Of a stretch of DNA of 64,000 nt, positions 26,016 to 37,157 are shown piece after piece. The translations under genes and the position numbers were made by a program. Origin of the DNA: Aspergillus flavus (Eukaryota > Ascomycota > Eurotiomycetes > Eurotiales > Aspergillaceae); assembly GCF_009017415.1 (NCBI RefSeq), contig NC_092407.1, positions 1,426,001-1,490,000 of the forward strand. The letters are read 5' to 3'. Under the pieces are notes generated by a model. That model saw only the letters and a list, made by a program, of their open reading frames with translations, was not told the origin of the DNA and did not search any database. Position 1 is the stretch's first letter; every line of letters starts with the position of its first letter.

Positions 26016-26024
26016 TTATCTGAT
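26016..26024 (-). promoter_or_regulatory. SreA/SRE1-type iron GATA site
   Basis: TTATCTGAT is the reverse complement of ATCAGATAA, an exact match to ATCWGATAA, the extended GATA site of fungal iron repressors. It is about 450 bases upstream of the sidC start and next to CCAAT boxes, so it most likely serves sidC. Confidence 0.75.
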
Positions 26025-26043
26025 TAGATCATCTGATTAGATC
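26018..26043. repeat. perfect 13-base tandem duplication containing a GATA-like core
   Basis: ATCTGATTAGATC occurs twice head to tail (26018-26030, 26031-26043). The first copy overlaps the SreA-type site at 26016. The same ATCWGATTAG core recurs at 30443 and 33546, and on the opposite strand at 30461. Confidence 0.85.
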
Positions 26044-27235
26044 CATACCGTTTTCGCTAGTATTGTATCAGCCGTACTGTATTAATGACAGTATTAAAAA
26101 CTGAAAATACTTTCATCAACTCGTATTCTATCACATACTTCATTTGACGACTGTGGCCAGGGTCTTGAGTAGGCTTCTAATCCTGGTAATATGTGCTCTT
26201 GGATCTGTCGACCATCCCTGAGGATCCTACATGTGGTTGTCCTAGTGCTTGCCTTTCCTCCTTCAGACTTGTGTTATGCAGAAGCTATACCTGAGCTGGA
26301 GGTTAACCGATGCACTCTGAAGAGGTTCGTCGGCAGACCGACAGGGTCTGAGATTTCTGGTCCCTAGTTATGGTCGTTATGATAATTTCTTGAATATTCT
26401 CCACAACGTGCTATGGCAGGAGTAGTTATCGGATGCTCCATGTACTGATGCAGTTTATTGATAAAATATTAACGTTTATGCGTGAAGTGACTGATATATA
26501 TACACGAGTGTCTTCAGCATCAACGATTGGTTGCCAATATAGGCCCTCAGTATCAAAAACAAAGTACTTTATCTCAGGGCGTTGGTGTTCCAAGATCCAT
26601 CAAGGATGGTTCAGACTTCATATACCTTCCATCAGGGCCTTTCAAGCTATACGTTCTAGGGAGGCAATTGATAATAATAGACTAGCCAGTTCAGAAGGGC
26701 CCGCCAAGAACCGTTCCCTCCATAAGACAAAGGCATGGTTGATCATTGCAGCTTAGAGTAACCAATGCCGAACCCAAGCTGTCCCTGAAAGCATCCGATA
26801 TTCCTTTCTTCGACCAATATAGGCAACAGCGGGTATATCCGTCATGAAATGCATGGCATCTCTATAGGTGTTTGACACTCATTCAATTGTCCCTTGTTGC
26901 CTCGCTTAGTCTTCACGACTACTTATCTCCGTCGTTCGTTTATTTAACTTTCTTATAGACGAGGGACAAGAAAAAAAAAACCCGGCAGAGAAGCCAGTAG
27001 CCGAGCGCATTGGGGTCTTGTGCTGGCTTGGCTAACTTGGCTAATTCCTGGGCATTGATGAGACGGAACTATGAGGTATATATGTTCCGATGAATGTGTA
27101 GCCTATGTATGCCGTCTATGCCGAGAAATCCTGGAGGGCTTTTGCCAACCATTAGTAGCCTGAAGCCCTTTTTCTTTTTCTCTCTTTTGTTTTCTCGGTA
27201 CCCGACAGCCATTTGCAGCAATATATGTTAATCTA

Positions 27236-27244
27236 ATCTGATAA
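27236..27244 (+). promoter_or_regulatory. SreA/SRE1-type iron GATA site
   Basis: ATCTGATAA is an exact match to ATCWGATAA. It lies about 720 bases upstream of the sidI-type start. Confidence 0.75.
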
Positions 27245-27425
27245 GGAAACCCCTCCACCAAGTAGTTCTTCAATCTAGACACGTTTCAAAATGAATCGGA
27301 TGTTCAATTAAAATTTCAGATGAGAAGATTATTAATAACGAAGACTGAGTCATGTAAAAGAGTTGTGTTCTTTCATTAAGGGTTCGGAGCCTACTGCTAA
27401 ATTTTCCGAGCTCAGCCCACAGCCG

Positions 27426-27434
27426 TTATCTGAT
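27426..27434 (-). promoter_or_regulatory. SreA/SRE1-type iron GATA site with adjacent second GATA
   Basis: TTATCTGAT (reverse ATCAGATAA) is followed two bases later by TTATC, a second GATAA on the minus strand. It lies about 530 bases upstream of the sidI-type start. Confidence 0.75.
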
Positions 27435-27965
27435 CTTATCCCCACCGATAAATTCCACTGTGAGATATGTTGAAACACACGGATTGGCCACAACGGACCC
27501 TCCATCAGTCTGTCGGACTGGTCCGCCACCAGTGGAGACAGGAACGCTAAGGCTGAGACCTGGAATTTTATTCTCCTTCCAGTTCTACAAGCGATGTGGT
27601 AAGACTTTAGGTGAAATCCTGGTTGAAAAACGTAAGATCTAGCTCTTGGAAGTTGGAACGACCTTGCTGATTGGAATGGGTCCCGGGTGGATATCTGTGA
27701 TGAATGGAACGAGCTATCTACTAAGTTAGTACATGCTCCGTTGCTACTTTGGGTACCTACTACCGAGAGCCGAGAGATGAAAAGAGGCGTTTGATGGAAC
27801 GCCCGGAAGGATCCAGACAAAGACAACTAGATCCCGAGGTATATTGACGCCTAGAATACGCGCTTATAACGTAGTATTTATGAACCGGCATCTTCCCCGA
27901 CCTAGTTCTCTTGTGAAAACTTTTAGTCTGTGGTCCGGTCCTTTTATACTAGAAACAGCCTCGAG

Positions 27966-30036
27966 ATGGCAGCTACACGACGTCTGCAACAGACTTTGTC
28001 CCATATTCAGCCGCCAAATGCGGTTGAGCAGCTTTCAATTGTTTACGGCCCTACACAACCTCCCCTGCTAGACATCACTCTCGGAGAGTTACTTGCACTA
28101 CAGAGCCTTCAATATGGAGAACACGAGTGTCTGGTGTTCCCTTGGACAGGAACCCGATGGACATATTCCGCCCTAAACGACGAGGCCGATAGATTGGCTC
28201 AAGGCCTATTGGCCATTGGTATCCACAAGGGCGATCGAATAGGAATCATGGCTGGCAATTGTGAACAGTATATCTCTGTTTTCTTTGCGGCAGCACGGGT
28301 CGGGGCTATTCTAGTGGTGCTTAACAATACTTACACGCCATCAGAGCTCTACTACGCTCTCGAACATACAGGTAGCTGCGCTTTCATCCATTATGAATTA
28401 GCTTCCATGCTGAGAGTTTATTCTTGTTATCTAGATTGCCGATTGTTGTTTATGACGCCTCGCATTGGTCGTCACAATTTAGAGGAGGTGCTGTCAAAGA
28501 TGGGCCCTCATCCCAAGCGGAAAGGATCATCAGCTGCATTGGAAGAGATCGTCATTTTGCGGGGTGAACACTCTAATTTCCCAACATACAGCAGCGTCAT
28601 TGAAAGAGGATTATCGGTTTCCAGCAATGCCTTGCTGGATCGACAGGCACAATTGAGACCTGATGATGTCTGCAATCTACAGTTCACCAGTGGCTCAACC
28701 GGAAACCCTAAAGCTGCCATGTTGACCCATCAGTATGTGCCCCCCTCAAATATCATGTTCTATGCAGCGTCGATCCCTACATATAATTATAATTTGCATG
28801 ACACTAACAAGATCACTCTTCCAGCAATCTGGTCAACAACTCCCGCTTTATCGGAGATCGAATGGACCTCACCTCCTTCGATATTCTGTGCTGCCCTCCA
28901 CCCCTGTTCCATTGCTTCGGACTCGTCCTTGGAATGCTAGCTGTTGTCACACATGGAGCGAAGATCGTCTTCCCCAGCGAAACATTCGACCCGAAGTCGG
29001 TTCTCCACGCGATCTCCGATGAAAAATGTACTGCCCTCCACGGTGTCCCGACTATGTTTGAAGCCATCCTAAGCCTACCTAAACCGCCGAACTTTGACAC
29101 ACACAATCTACGCACTGGTATCATCGCTGGAGCCCCTGTGCCTCGCCCGTTGATGAAGAGGTTGTTCGAGGAATTGAATATGACACAGTACACTAGCAGC
29201 TACGGTGGGTGTTGGAACAATACCATCCCTACTTTATGTAAACACGACTCGAACTAACATCTACGCCTGTATTTATAGGTCTCACCGAAGCCTCACCCAC
29301 ATGTTTCAACGCAGTTACAACGGACACCATCGAAACCCGATTGAGAACAGTAGGCAAAGTGATGCCCCATGCGAAAGCGAAGATCATCGACGCAGAAGGC
29401 CGCATCGTCCCGGTCGGCCAACGAGGAGAACTATGCATCGCAGGCTACCAATTAACAAAAGGATACTGGAACAACCCCGACAAGACAGCCGAAACGCTTA
29501 CGACCGACGCCGACGGCACCACGTGGTTGAAGACGGGAGACGAGGCCATATTCGATCCACAAGGGCGCTGCACCATCACGGGACGGTTCAAAGACATCAT
29601 CATACGCGGTACGTTCACTACGTTCTACAAAACACCCCCCCCTACATTACAGTAGCCGTTATGACTGACCCGGTACGTCTTTTACAAAACAGGCGGCGAA
29701 AACATCTACCCGTTAGAAATCGAGGAGCGACTGGCAAGCCACCCAGCCATCGAGGTTGCATCGGTGATCGGCATTCCTGACCACAAGTACGGTGAGGTGG
29801 TTGGGGCCTTCATCGCTCTGGCTCCTGGTTACGAGAACAAGCGACCATCGGACGAGGAGTTGCGGGTCTGGACACGAGAGAAGTTGGGCCGGCATAAGGC
29901 TCCGCAGTATGTGTTCGTGTTTGGCGAAGAGGGTGTGGATCGAACAATCCCAATTACGGGCAGTGGAAAAGTCCGGAAGGTGGATTTGCGGAAGACTGCG
30001 GCGCAGGTTCTGGAACGGCGCACGAAAGCGAATTGA
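27966..30036 (+). CDS. sidI: mevalonyl-CoA ligase, SidI type (ANL superfamily acyl-CoA synthetase)
   Basis: Four exons (27966-28732, 28825-29204, 29279-29608, 29693-30036) give 606 aa. All junctions are GT..AG and rebuild continuous motifs: TSGSTGNPKAAMLTHHNLVN, SSYGLTEASPTCF and DIIIRGGENIYPLEIEERL, with the catalytic Lys in ITGSGKVRKVDL near the C-terminus. SidI activates mevalonate with CoA for the anhydromevalonyl group of fusarinine C and TAFC. Near the N-terminus RLQQTLSHI resembles a PTS2 peroxisomal signal (R/K-L-x5-H/Q-L), which fits the known peroxisomal location of this step. There is no PTS1 at the C-terminus (KAN). The ATG at 27966 was chosen over 27930 because it places this element at the very N-terminus. 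The specific name rests on the head-to-head sidC neighbour, the targeting signal and the SreA-type sites; the ANL fold is certain. Confidence 0.88.
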
Positions 30037-30681
30037 GTACGCACTACGCCTGCGCTTGTTCCCATTGAAATGATATACAGCTGTACATAGCTAGATGAAT
30101 ACCCTACGAGCAATTGATTTTCGTCTTTAGACTACTACTATTCATATTCAGAGCAAGACGCACCCAACGACACCAATATCGTTATTCCAGCTGGAATAAT
30201 CCGTAGCGAAGCCTGAAACGAGAAACAAAAATAACTCGGACAAGTAAGGAGGAATTGCCCAATCAAACAATCAATAGCCCCACTCGAACCTCCGAGAATA
30301 GTGGCCCATTAATCCAATTTCCAAGAGTAAATTAAGAGAGAATCCCGGGTAAAAAAAAAAAAAAAAAAGCAAGAGGAGAAAGAATATGAAAAGATAGTGG
30401 GGGTAAGGGGGCGGGGGCATCCAATGATAACAATTTAAGTGCATCAGATTAGACAATCATCTAATCAGATGGAATTGCGCCAAGAAAGTTACATTAGGGC
30501 ACCGAGCAGAATATTTTCTTACGCGATCCATGACGCTGACTGCCCCCACTTGGGCTTCATTTTCTTCATGCAAAAGAAAAATTTGAACTCCGGTCTCGGC
30601 TATTCATTTAATCTCTTACATAAGTGTGAATAAGATCGTGTCTTGAGTTTCGACGCTTCGCAATAAAGTCTGATATCACGG

Positions 30682-30690
30682 ATCAGATAA
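30682..30690 (+). promoter_or_regulatory. SreA/SRE1-type iron GATA site, far from any start
   Basis: ATCAGATAA is an exact match. It is 650 bases past the sidI stop and 3.3 kb upstream of the oxidoreductase start, so its target is unclear. Confidence 0.55.
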
Positions 30691-33162
30691 TTTTAATTGA
30701 GCTGTGGAGATCTTAGCGCTTTTCGTCTCGCTTATAGTACGCAGTACAGAGAGGTGGTCCGCAGACAGGAAAAGGCAGAGAGGAAAAAAGCGAAGAAAGA
30801 AAAAAAAAAAGGAAAATGTAGTGCCAAGATATTACCAGATGCTCCACTTTGTCCGAGTATGAGAGACAAAGCCCAGTAATATTACAAGGTATCCTTACTA
30901 GAGATTCATGACCCCCATTAAGAAACGAGGGATATATACAAGAACTGCACAGAAAGATATCGTGAGGCCCTCAACATAACTACTCAGATTGCGAAACGGA
31001 CTATGTCCCAGCCTATCTGCACAGTTCAGTTTATAGCATAACTCTGAACAAATTTCCAAACTAAAGTTAGACATATAGTCCAACCCCGTGAACTTCAATT
31101 ACTTGGGCGCCCCGAGGACGTCTTTATCCAGAGGCTATACAAGAGTATGCAGTGCATGATGCGTATATATCGGAGCTGCTCGAGAACACTGCTCCTATTT
31201 GTAATCTAGGCACCCTGAGGTCTTTCTAGTAATAGCGGACAATCACATATATTCTCTATCGATACATTGCAAGGACTAGATGGAGAAGCGTGTGTATTGA
31301 ATTGGGATTTACTGCTTGCGCATGCTTGCTCATAGAGCAATTATTGGAGGACTGATGGTGTGTAGTTTTGAATAAGGATTCTGGGATACGTAGTAGTCCT
31401 GTCTTCTGGACAAGATATAGGGCGAAGCCAGAGGAGACTCTGGTGGAGGCTCGCACGTTTCTGACGTGATGGAAGCTCCAACAATTGGACTTCAAATGGA
31501 AACCCTACCTCTATCAGGACGTACTACAGTAAATGACAACAGATTGGTAAATCCTGGTAGCTAACATGGGTGATTATGATTGTGAGGGGAAAATAGATGC
31601 TATGTTGCTGGCCTAGCAGTCTGTATTCTCTTTCTAGGCAACGATGTACGTAAAATGTCTATTTAACTTGTACATAAGAGGTCGCATACATTGTTTCAAT
31701 TCCATCCACGTCTCGTATACAATCCCAATTACATCTAGTAAGCTTTAGTACATCTTTAGTCCTTGCTAATGCGGTGCGATCCCTTTTTGTTTGAGACTTG
31801 AGCGAAACTGAACGTAATGCGTGTATGAAAAGGATGGCAACTCCAGAGGTAGGATACCTTTATATGTCCAAAGGGAGCATCACACCTGGAACTACTTACC
31901 TCGACTCTGTTCGGGATAGCTTAATATTCATCGTTCTTCTTGTACGGTTGGGAAAGAGGTACCTAGCTCTGGAAGTTGGCGCAAACACCATGGTTACTTA
32001 GATTGAAGAGAGCGTAGTAGCACTTCATTACAGCTGCGTAGACTTAAAAACTAGCAGAGACATCTAGCAAGATGTATATAGCTCTTTGGATCACTCTAAG
32101 AGTCTAGGGTCTGGGGACATTACGACAGCTTCAGGGCCATACAATCTGCTGAACCCATGCTTCCACACCCTCGGAACCTCGACCGACACTCCTGCAACGG
32201 CCCGGCACTCCTTCGATGCTCTAGAGTATGCACCTAACTCTAGTCTATACGCATACCTTGTTAGATGTTGATGATCTTTTTCTACAAAAAGAGAGAATTG
32301 TATCACCAAGGTATGCAAAACAATACTATCAATCAATAACGTATGGTATGTATCGAGTGTATGGTAACACTGGTTGATGTAATGTATTCCGTGAACGATA
32401 CCAATTTCGATACAATGCACTAATCCTCATACAGCAACTGTCCCACTCAGACAGCAAATTTTCTTTCCGACAGTGTCCCACGCAATATTTTTTCTTGGAG
32501 ACTGAAATACGTGGTAAATGGCGCAATCCATTCGTATCCGGTGCGACGCGCAGAGCTTTTGAGCTCCGACATGACGAGAAGTGGGTTCTTGTTTTTACAT
32601 AGTAATTATAAGTAGGTCGGGCACAAATTTTCTTTAGCACAGCACATCCTGCAATTTTGTAGGAGCCGACGTCGCCAGGTTTAACTAGTTCTTCGTGTTG
32701 ATGCTTCTAGGGAACTAAGTCGTGTGTTGATAGAACGTGGGACGTGATTCAGAGTCATGGGGGCAGGCTGTTGGTCATCTGCAGGGACTCATTTGCATCT
32801 CGTAATGTAACATACCCACGGAGACAATCCCAGCGCACCAAGACGATCATCCCATCTTGCATATGTATAGCACGGGGTGTGGGAATTACAAGGATAGCAA
32901 ATTAAGGGGGAGATCATTCACAACGAATATAAAAAGGCTTTGAGCGCAACCATAGTCGTGAGGTACTTCGGGTATGCACAAACTCTGCCTCCCCTGTACA
33001 TGAACTGTTCAGCTGGCCTAGTCTGCCGCATATTGCCTGAGGCTGGCCTAAGGAAAACTTTTCTACTCCTTCAGGTTTAAACTCTGAATTCCTTGGTGCT
33101 CCACCTTTGTGTCCTCGAGAAAGCACACTCGATAGGGTATGCCCTTGAAGCATGATCCCAAG

Positions 33163-33171
33163 ATCAGATAA
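33163..33171 (+). promoter_or_regulatory. SreA/SRE1-type iron GATA site
   Basis: ATCAGATAA is an exact match, about 830 bases upstream of the AMID-like oxidoreductase start. Confidence 0.7.
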
Positions 33172-33245
33172 CTTTAGTCTTTAGGTGAGACTCCAGGCGG
33201 GACAAAGAAACAGAAAGGCCGGTTGCGATGGAGGGGTGACTTCGG

Positions 33246-33254
33246 ATCAGATAA
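33246..33254 (+). promoter_or_regulatory. SreA/SRE1-type iron GATA site
   Basis: ATCAGATAA is an exact match, 75 bases beyond the previous site and in the same orientation. Confidence 0.7.
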
Positions 33255-33478
33255 CGGTAACTGAGGTGTCTCGAGCTGGCGGGTCTGTCCACGAACACTG
33301 ATGGTATACGGAGTACTCAGTGGAGTTTCCGTTTTCGGTCTTTCCTTCTCTTTTCTATTATTTCCTTCTTTTCTTTTCTTAACAAAAAGTAAAATAATAA
33401 TTCAACTCCACTCTCCTCACCGAGTTTCTCTTAGGCAATCAAACCCGCAATGGGTTACGCTCCCCGTTCTTAACCGGG

Positions 33479-33487
33479 ATCTGATAA
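33479..33487 (+). promoter_or_regulatory. SreA/SRE1-type iron GATA site
   Basis: ATCTGATAA is an exact match, about 510 bases upstream of the AMID-like oxidoreductase start. A variant ATCTGATTAG follows at 33546. Confidence 0.7.
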
Positions 33488-33998
33488 GATACGAGAAACT
33501 TTACTTGGCGCGGGCAGATGGCAGGATCCGGAATGGTGAGACAATCTGATTAGACATCGGCAATGCATATACTTCCCTTCCTAAGCAATACCCCATTACA
33601 TCAGATACTTCTCCCCTTCATGAGCGTCAAATCCAAAGTAATAGACTCCATGCTCCCGCCAATAGACCAACATACGCAGTAGCGCATACTACATAACATA
33701 CTGCCACCCTCCTATTTTTTAATCTCCGGGACAATAAATCCATTCGTACTCGTCTAATATAGAAGCCTCTATTAGCTCCACTGTTCCGGAGTCCCTGATC
33801 CTTGGCTTCGGATCCATTTCGCCAATGTAGGCGCAGCACGCGTCCGGTCGTTGCCGTGGTCTTTAAAAGAAGAATCCCCGTTCTCAATGGTCCCTCCGGC
33901 ATCAACTGAATATCATCCTTGTTTTCCTGGTCGCTGCCATCTCCTCTCTTGAGTTTTGTTCTTTCATCCATTGATATCCCCCGTAGACCGTCGCTACA

Positions 33999-35503
33999 AT
34001 GCCCTCCAACGAAGCTCTTACCCCTCTTCTTCGCCAGTTCCGCGTCTTAATCGCTGGTGGCTCATACGGCGGACTAAGCGCAGCCCTGACACTACTTGAT
34101 CTTTCCAAGGGTCGCCTTGCTCGCTTCAACTACACAGAGGGCGCCAAACCCCCACAGTACCAAATCCCAATCCAAATCACCGTTGTAGATGAAAGAGACG
34201 GTTTCTGTGAGTATCCTCACATTCGCTACCCCATCACTGGTTACTGATATATGACGTGTACTTTTAGATCACCTAATTGGTTCACCAAAAGCATTGGCAT
34301 GCGACAAGTTCGCTGCAAAGACATGGACACGATTCTGTGACATTCCCGCATTGAAGTCCCCAAATCTCCAAATCGTGCGCGGGAGCGTGAACACCGTGGA
34401 TTTCCAAAATAAGGTCGCCCAGATCCTTGATCTTGAGACTAAAGAAACGAGACAGGAGAAGTACGACTTCTTTATTGCGGGCACCGGTCTCCGTCGTGTA
34501 TTTCCGACTGTGCCGCAGTCGTTGAAGAGGGAAGAGTTCCTAAAGGAAGCGACGGGTCATAAGGAGGCTATTCGGAATGCGGATGAGGGTGTTGTTGTTA
34601 TTGGAGGAGGTAATATTTGTCTCGTCCTTTGGTAGAAGGAGCTCTGGCTAACTGTGATATTTCAGGCGCTGTTGGTGTTGAGATGGCTGCTGAGTTGAAG
34701 GAGCTAGATCCTCAACAGAAGGTTACGCTTGTTCATTCTAGGGACCGTTTGCTTTCTGCGGAGCCCTTGCCGGACGACTTTGCGGAGCGTGTTGTCGCCG
34801 AGCTCAGGGAGCAGGGCGTTGAGGTGATTCTGGGTCAACGGGTTATTGATACCACAGCAGTAGAGGAAGAACAAGGGAAGCGCACATGGAGTCTGACCTT
34901 GGCCAACGGAACGAAACTCAAAGCCGGTCACATTATGAATGCTGTTTCGAAAAGCTCGCCTACCTCATCGTATCTGCCCAAGGATGCCTTGACCGAAGAG
35001 GGTTATGTTAAGATTCGCCCGAAGTATGTCACCTCATACCCCTATTTTTGGATTTTTGATGGTTTAGAGAACTAACTTTATGACAGTTTGCAATTCGCCA
35101 ATCCGGTCCCTAACGCAGAGAACCACTTCGCGGTTGGTGATATCGCTCAGTGGGCCGGCATCAAGCGTTGTGGAGGTGCCATCCATATGGGCCACTATGC
35201 AGGAACCAACATCCATCAGCTTATGCTAGCAGAGGCCACTAAGGCTAAGCCTGAATTCATGAACCTCATCAACTACCCACCTGTCATGGGGCTGGCCTTG
35301 GGACACACGGCAGTCTCGTATACCCCTGACGAGGGAACTAAGCATGGCAAGGAGCTCCTGGGGACTTTGTTTGGCGAGGATATGGGCTACAGTAGTAAGT
35401 TACTCCATCAGAGGCGAACTATCGCTGCTCTGACAGAACAAATAACTAACCTCGCATAGTCTGTTGGAACTATATGAAGATGTCCGAGCCGTGCCAGGCA
35501 TGA
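33999..35503 (+). CDS. AMID/FSP1-like FAD-dependent pyridine nucleotide oxidoreductase
   Basis: Five exons (33999-34206, 34268-34609, 34666-35023, 35087-35394, 35460-35503) give 419 aa. Both dinucleotide folds are present: FAD-binding VLIAGGSYGGLSAALTL at residues 14-30 and NAD(P)H-binding VVIGGGAVGVEMAAEL after the second intron, with the C-terminal FAD contact HFAVGDIAQW. The layout matches the AIFM2/AMID/FSP1 and type II NADH dehydrogenase group, which pass electrons from NAD(P)H to quinones or other acceptors. There is no signal peptide or obvious C-terminal membrane anchor. Three exact SreA-type sites lie within 850 bases upstream, and it sits beside sidI and sidC, so it is probably induced in iron starvation. 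I recall an AMID-like gene next to sidI in A. fumigatus, but its substrate is not established from sequence. Confidence 0.88.
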
Positions 35504-35846
35504 TTTCAGATTTTGAAACAGTACTCCTTTCTATATCTATTTTAGGTTCGCCTATCCATGACCGAGCTGGAATCTGGAGTTGGATAGGCGATTATCATTT
35601 TTCATTTTCTTTTCCTGTTTCGCTTTTCCTACCTTTTTATATAAGTTCGTTTAACTCGAAGTGGTATTGTGGCCAAAAATGACTTACGAGCTAATGGCGC
35701 TGTGGCTCTCTGAACTTGTTTAATCATGCAATGAATATTAAGACTTGCCTCTGCATTTTTGAACATTATTAAAGCAGTCCTGGATCTCAAAGATATACTA
35801 GAATATAACAACCGACGCCAAATACATGACATGATATTCATTACCA
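35504..35846. terminator. convergent 3' ends
   Basis: This 343-base AT-rich gap lies between the oxidoreductase and the convergent dioxygenase gene. No gene was seen; both transcripts presumably end here. Confidence 0.5.
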
Positions 35847-37157
35847 TTAATTCTCAGCCAGAGCTTCTCTCCGCGACTTGGACTGTGTGTCAAAATACGG
35901 GGCCTCGCCTAAACTGCAGACTCGGTCACCAGCCCGAGCTTCTGCATAGTCGTATGTCGCGCAGTGCCAAGTTGATCTGTTATCCCAAATTGCCATGTCG
36001 TTCTTGTTCCACTTGAACCGAACCTGGGCGTCGTGGTTTTGCGTGACGAGCTAATGCTGTCAGTATATATCTTTAAGACACAAAGGGTCTGGCCAACTCA
36101 CGTTGAATAGATATTGTAATAACATGTCAGACTCGTCTTTGGTTACCCCGTTGATACGACGGGTAAATCCCTTGTTCACGTACACTGACTTCCATCCGGT
36201 AACCGCTATTGCAAGGTCAGTCATACCAGATCCCAAATCGAAGGCACAGAGAAAGTGAGAGAGGGGACATACGATTCGTCCGCACAACCGGATGCACAGC
36301 CGTAAGTTCCTCCCCATGATTAAGAGGCGAACCCCGAACCCCCTTTCGTAAAGGATTGCCCAATCTCCGCGCCTCATCATGAAAGAACGTAGCATCATGC
36401 GTCGCCGTCAACCCTTCCAAGAACTCCGCCATTTGCGGCGAGAGACGATCATAGATCTCATAGCCCGAGGCCCAGAGCGTGTCGCCGCCTGTCTCAGGGA
36501 GAGTATGAATCTTCAGCATTGCATAATCGGATGGTACTCGCTCGAAACTGATGTCGGTGTGCCATCCTACTGAAGCGAAACGGCTCGTGTCGCTGAGCTG
36601 ATGTGTGAGACCACCTCCTTTCTTTTGCTTCTCGCTGCTGATGACGCTGATTTGGTCGCCCAGTTCGCTTCCTTCTTCTGTCAGTGGGTGGACGTGTAAA
36701 GTTGATGATTCTGGCTGTTTGGTTTGTTAGTGAGTCTGCGGAGAGTATGGGTTGGGGTGTTTTGAGGGGGGGGGATTGCTCACGCATCCTGCGAGGATTG
36801 ATAGTTTTTCACCGAATTGGCGCATTTCTTGTGCGGTTAGGTCTTGGTTGCGGAGGAAGACTACGCCTCGTCTGGAGACTGGGAATTGTTAGAATGGTGA
36901 ATTGATATGACCATGAGACTCTGTGTCCACTAACTCGTCGCAGCAAGGTCTTTGATTATCCGATCGCATTCTTCTGACTTTAGGATCTCGGCGACTTGGA
37001 CACCATGGTATTCTCTCCCGATAACGGGCGTGAGGTCATGATGGGTATATGTGTCTAGAGTGCCGGTATATTCCAACGGTTGGGAGATGCGTGGACGAGA
37101 TTGTTCATTGCCTCCCCGTATCGTTGTGGGAGTCGCATTATCGACAGCGGTAGGCAT
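35847..37157 (-). CDS. TauD-like Fe(II)/2-oxoglutarate-dependent dioxygenase
   Basis: Five exons (37157-36935, 36878-36784, 36714-36273, 36205-36102, 36050-35847) give 355 aa, all with GT..AG introns in consistent phase. The iron-binding His and Asp are in VGWHTDISFERVPSDYA, the distal His is in NRSTWHCATYDY, and the Arg expected to hold 2-oxoglutarate is in GDRVCSLGEAP. HPVVRTNPVTGWKSVYVN, rebuilt across the third intron, is typical of fungal TauD-like enzymes, which oxidise taurine, other sulfonates or unrelated small acids. The actual substrate cannot be told. It is convergent with the AMID-like gene; whether it belongs to the iron island is unknown. Confidence 0.87.

Larger units (their letters stand above)
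25564..27965. promoter_or_regulatory. divergent sidC/sidI regulatory region
   Basis: This 2.4 kb region between the divergent starts contains three exact ATCWGATAA sites (listed separately) and a tandem 13-base repeat. CCAAT boxes lie at 25938-25942 and 25987-25991 on the plus strand, and ATTGG (CCAAT on the minus strand) at 27483-27487 and 27670-27674. CCAAT boxes are bound by the CBC, which works with HapX in iron starvation in Aspergillus. No convincing gene was found inside; ORFs at 26433-26756 and 27350-27826 have no recognisable features. Confidence 0.7.
30037..33998. promoter_or_regulatory. 4 kb gene-free spacer with iron GATA sites
   Basis: No supportable coding region was found between sidI and the oxidoreductase gene; all ORFs are under 110 codons and lack motifs. 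It holds four exact ATCWGATAA sites, three of them within 850 bases of the downstream start, plus several ATCWGATTAG variants (30443, 33546 and, inverted, 30461). A CCAAT box lies at 33659-33663. An 18-A run sits at 30351-30368 and a purine tract near 30765-30815. Confidence 0.6.
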
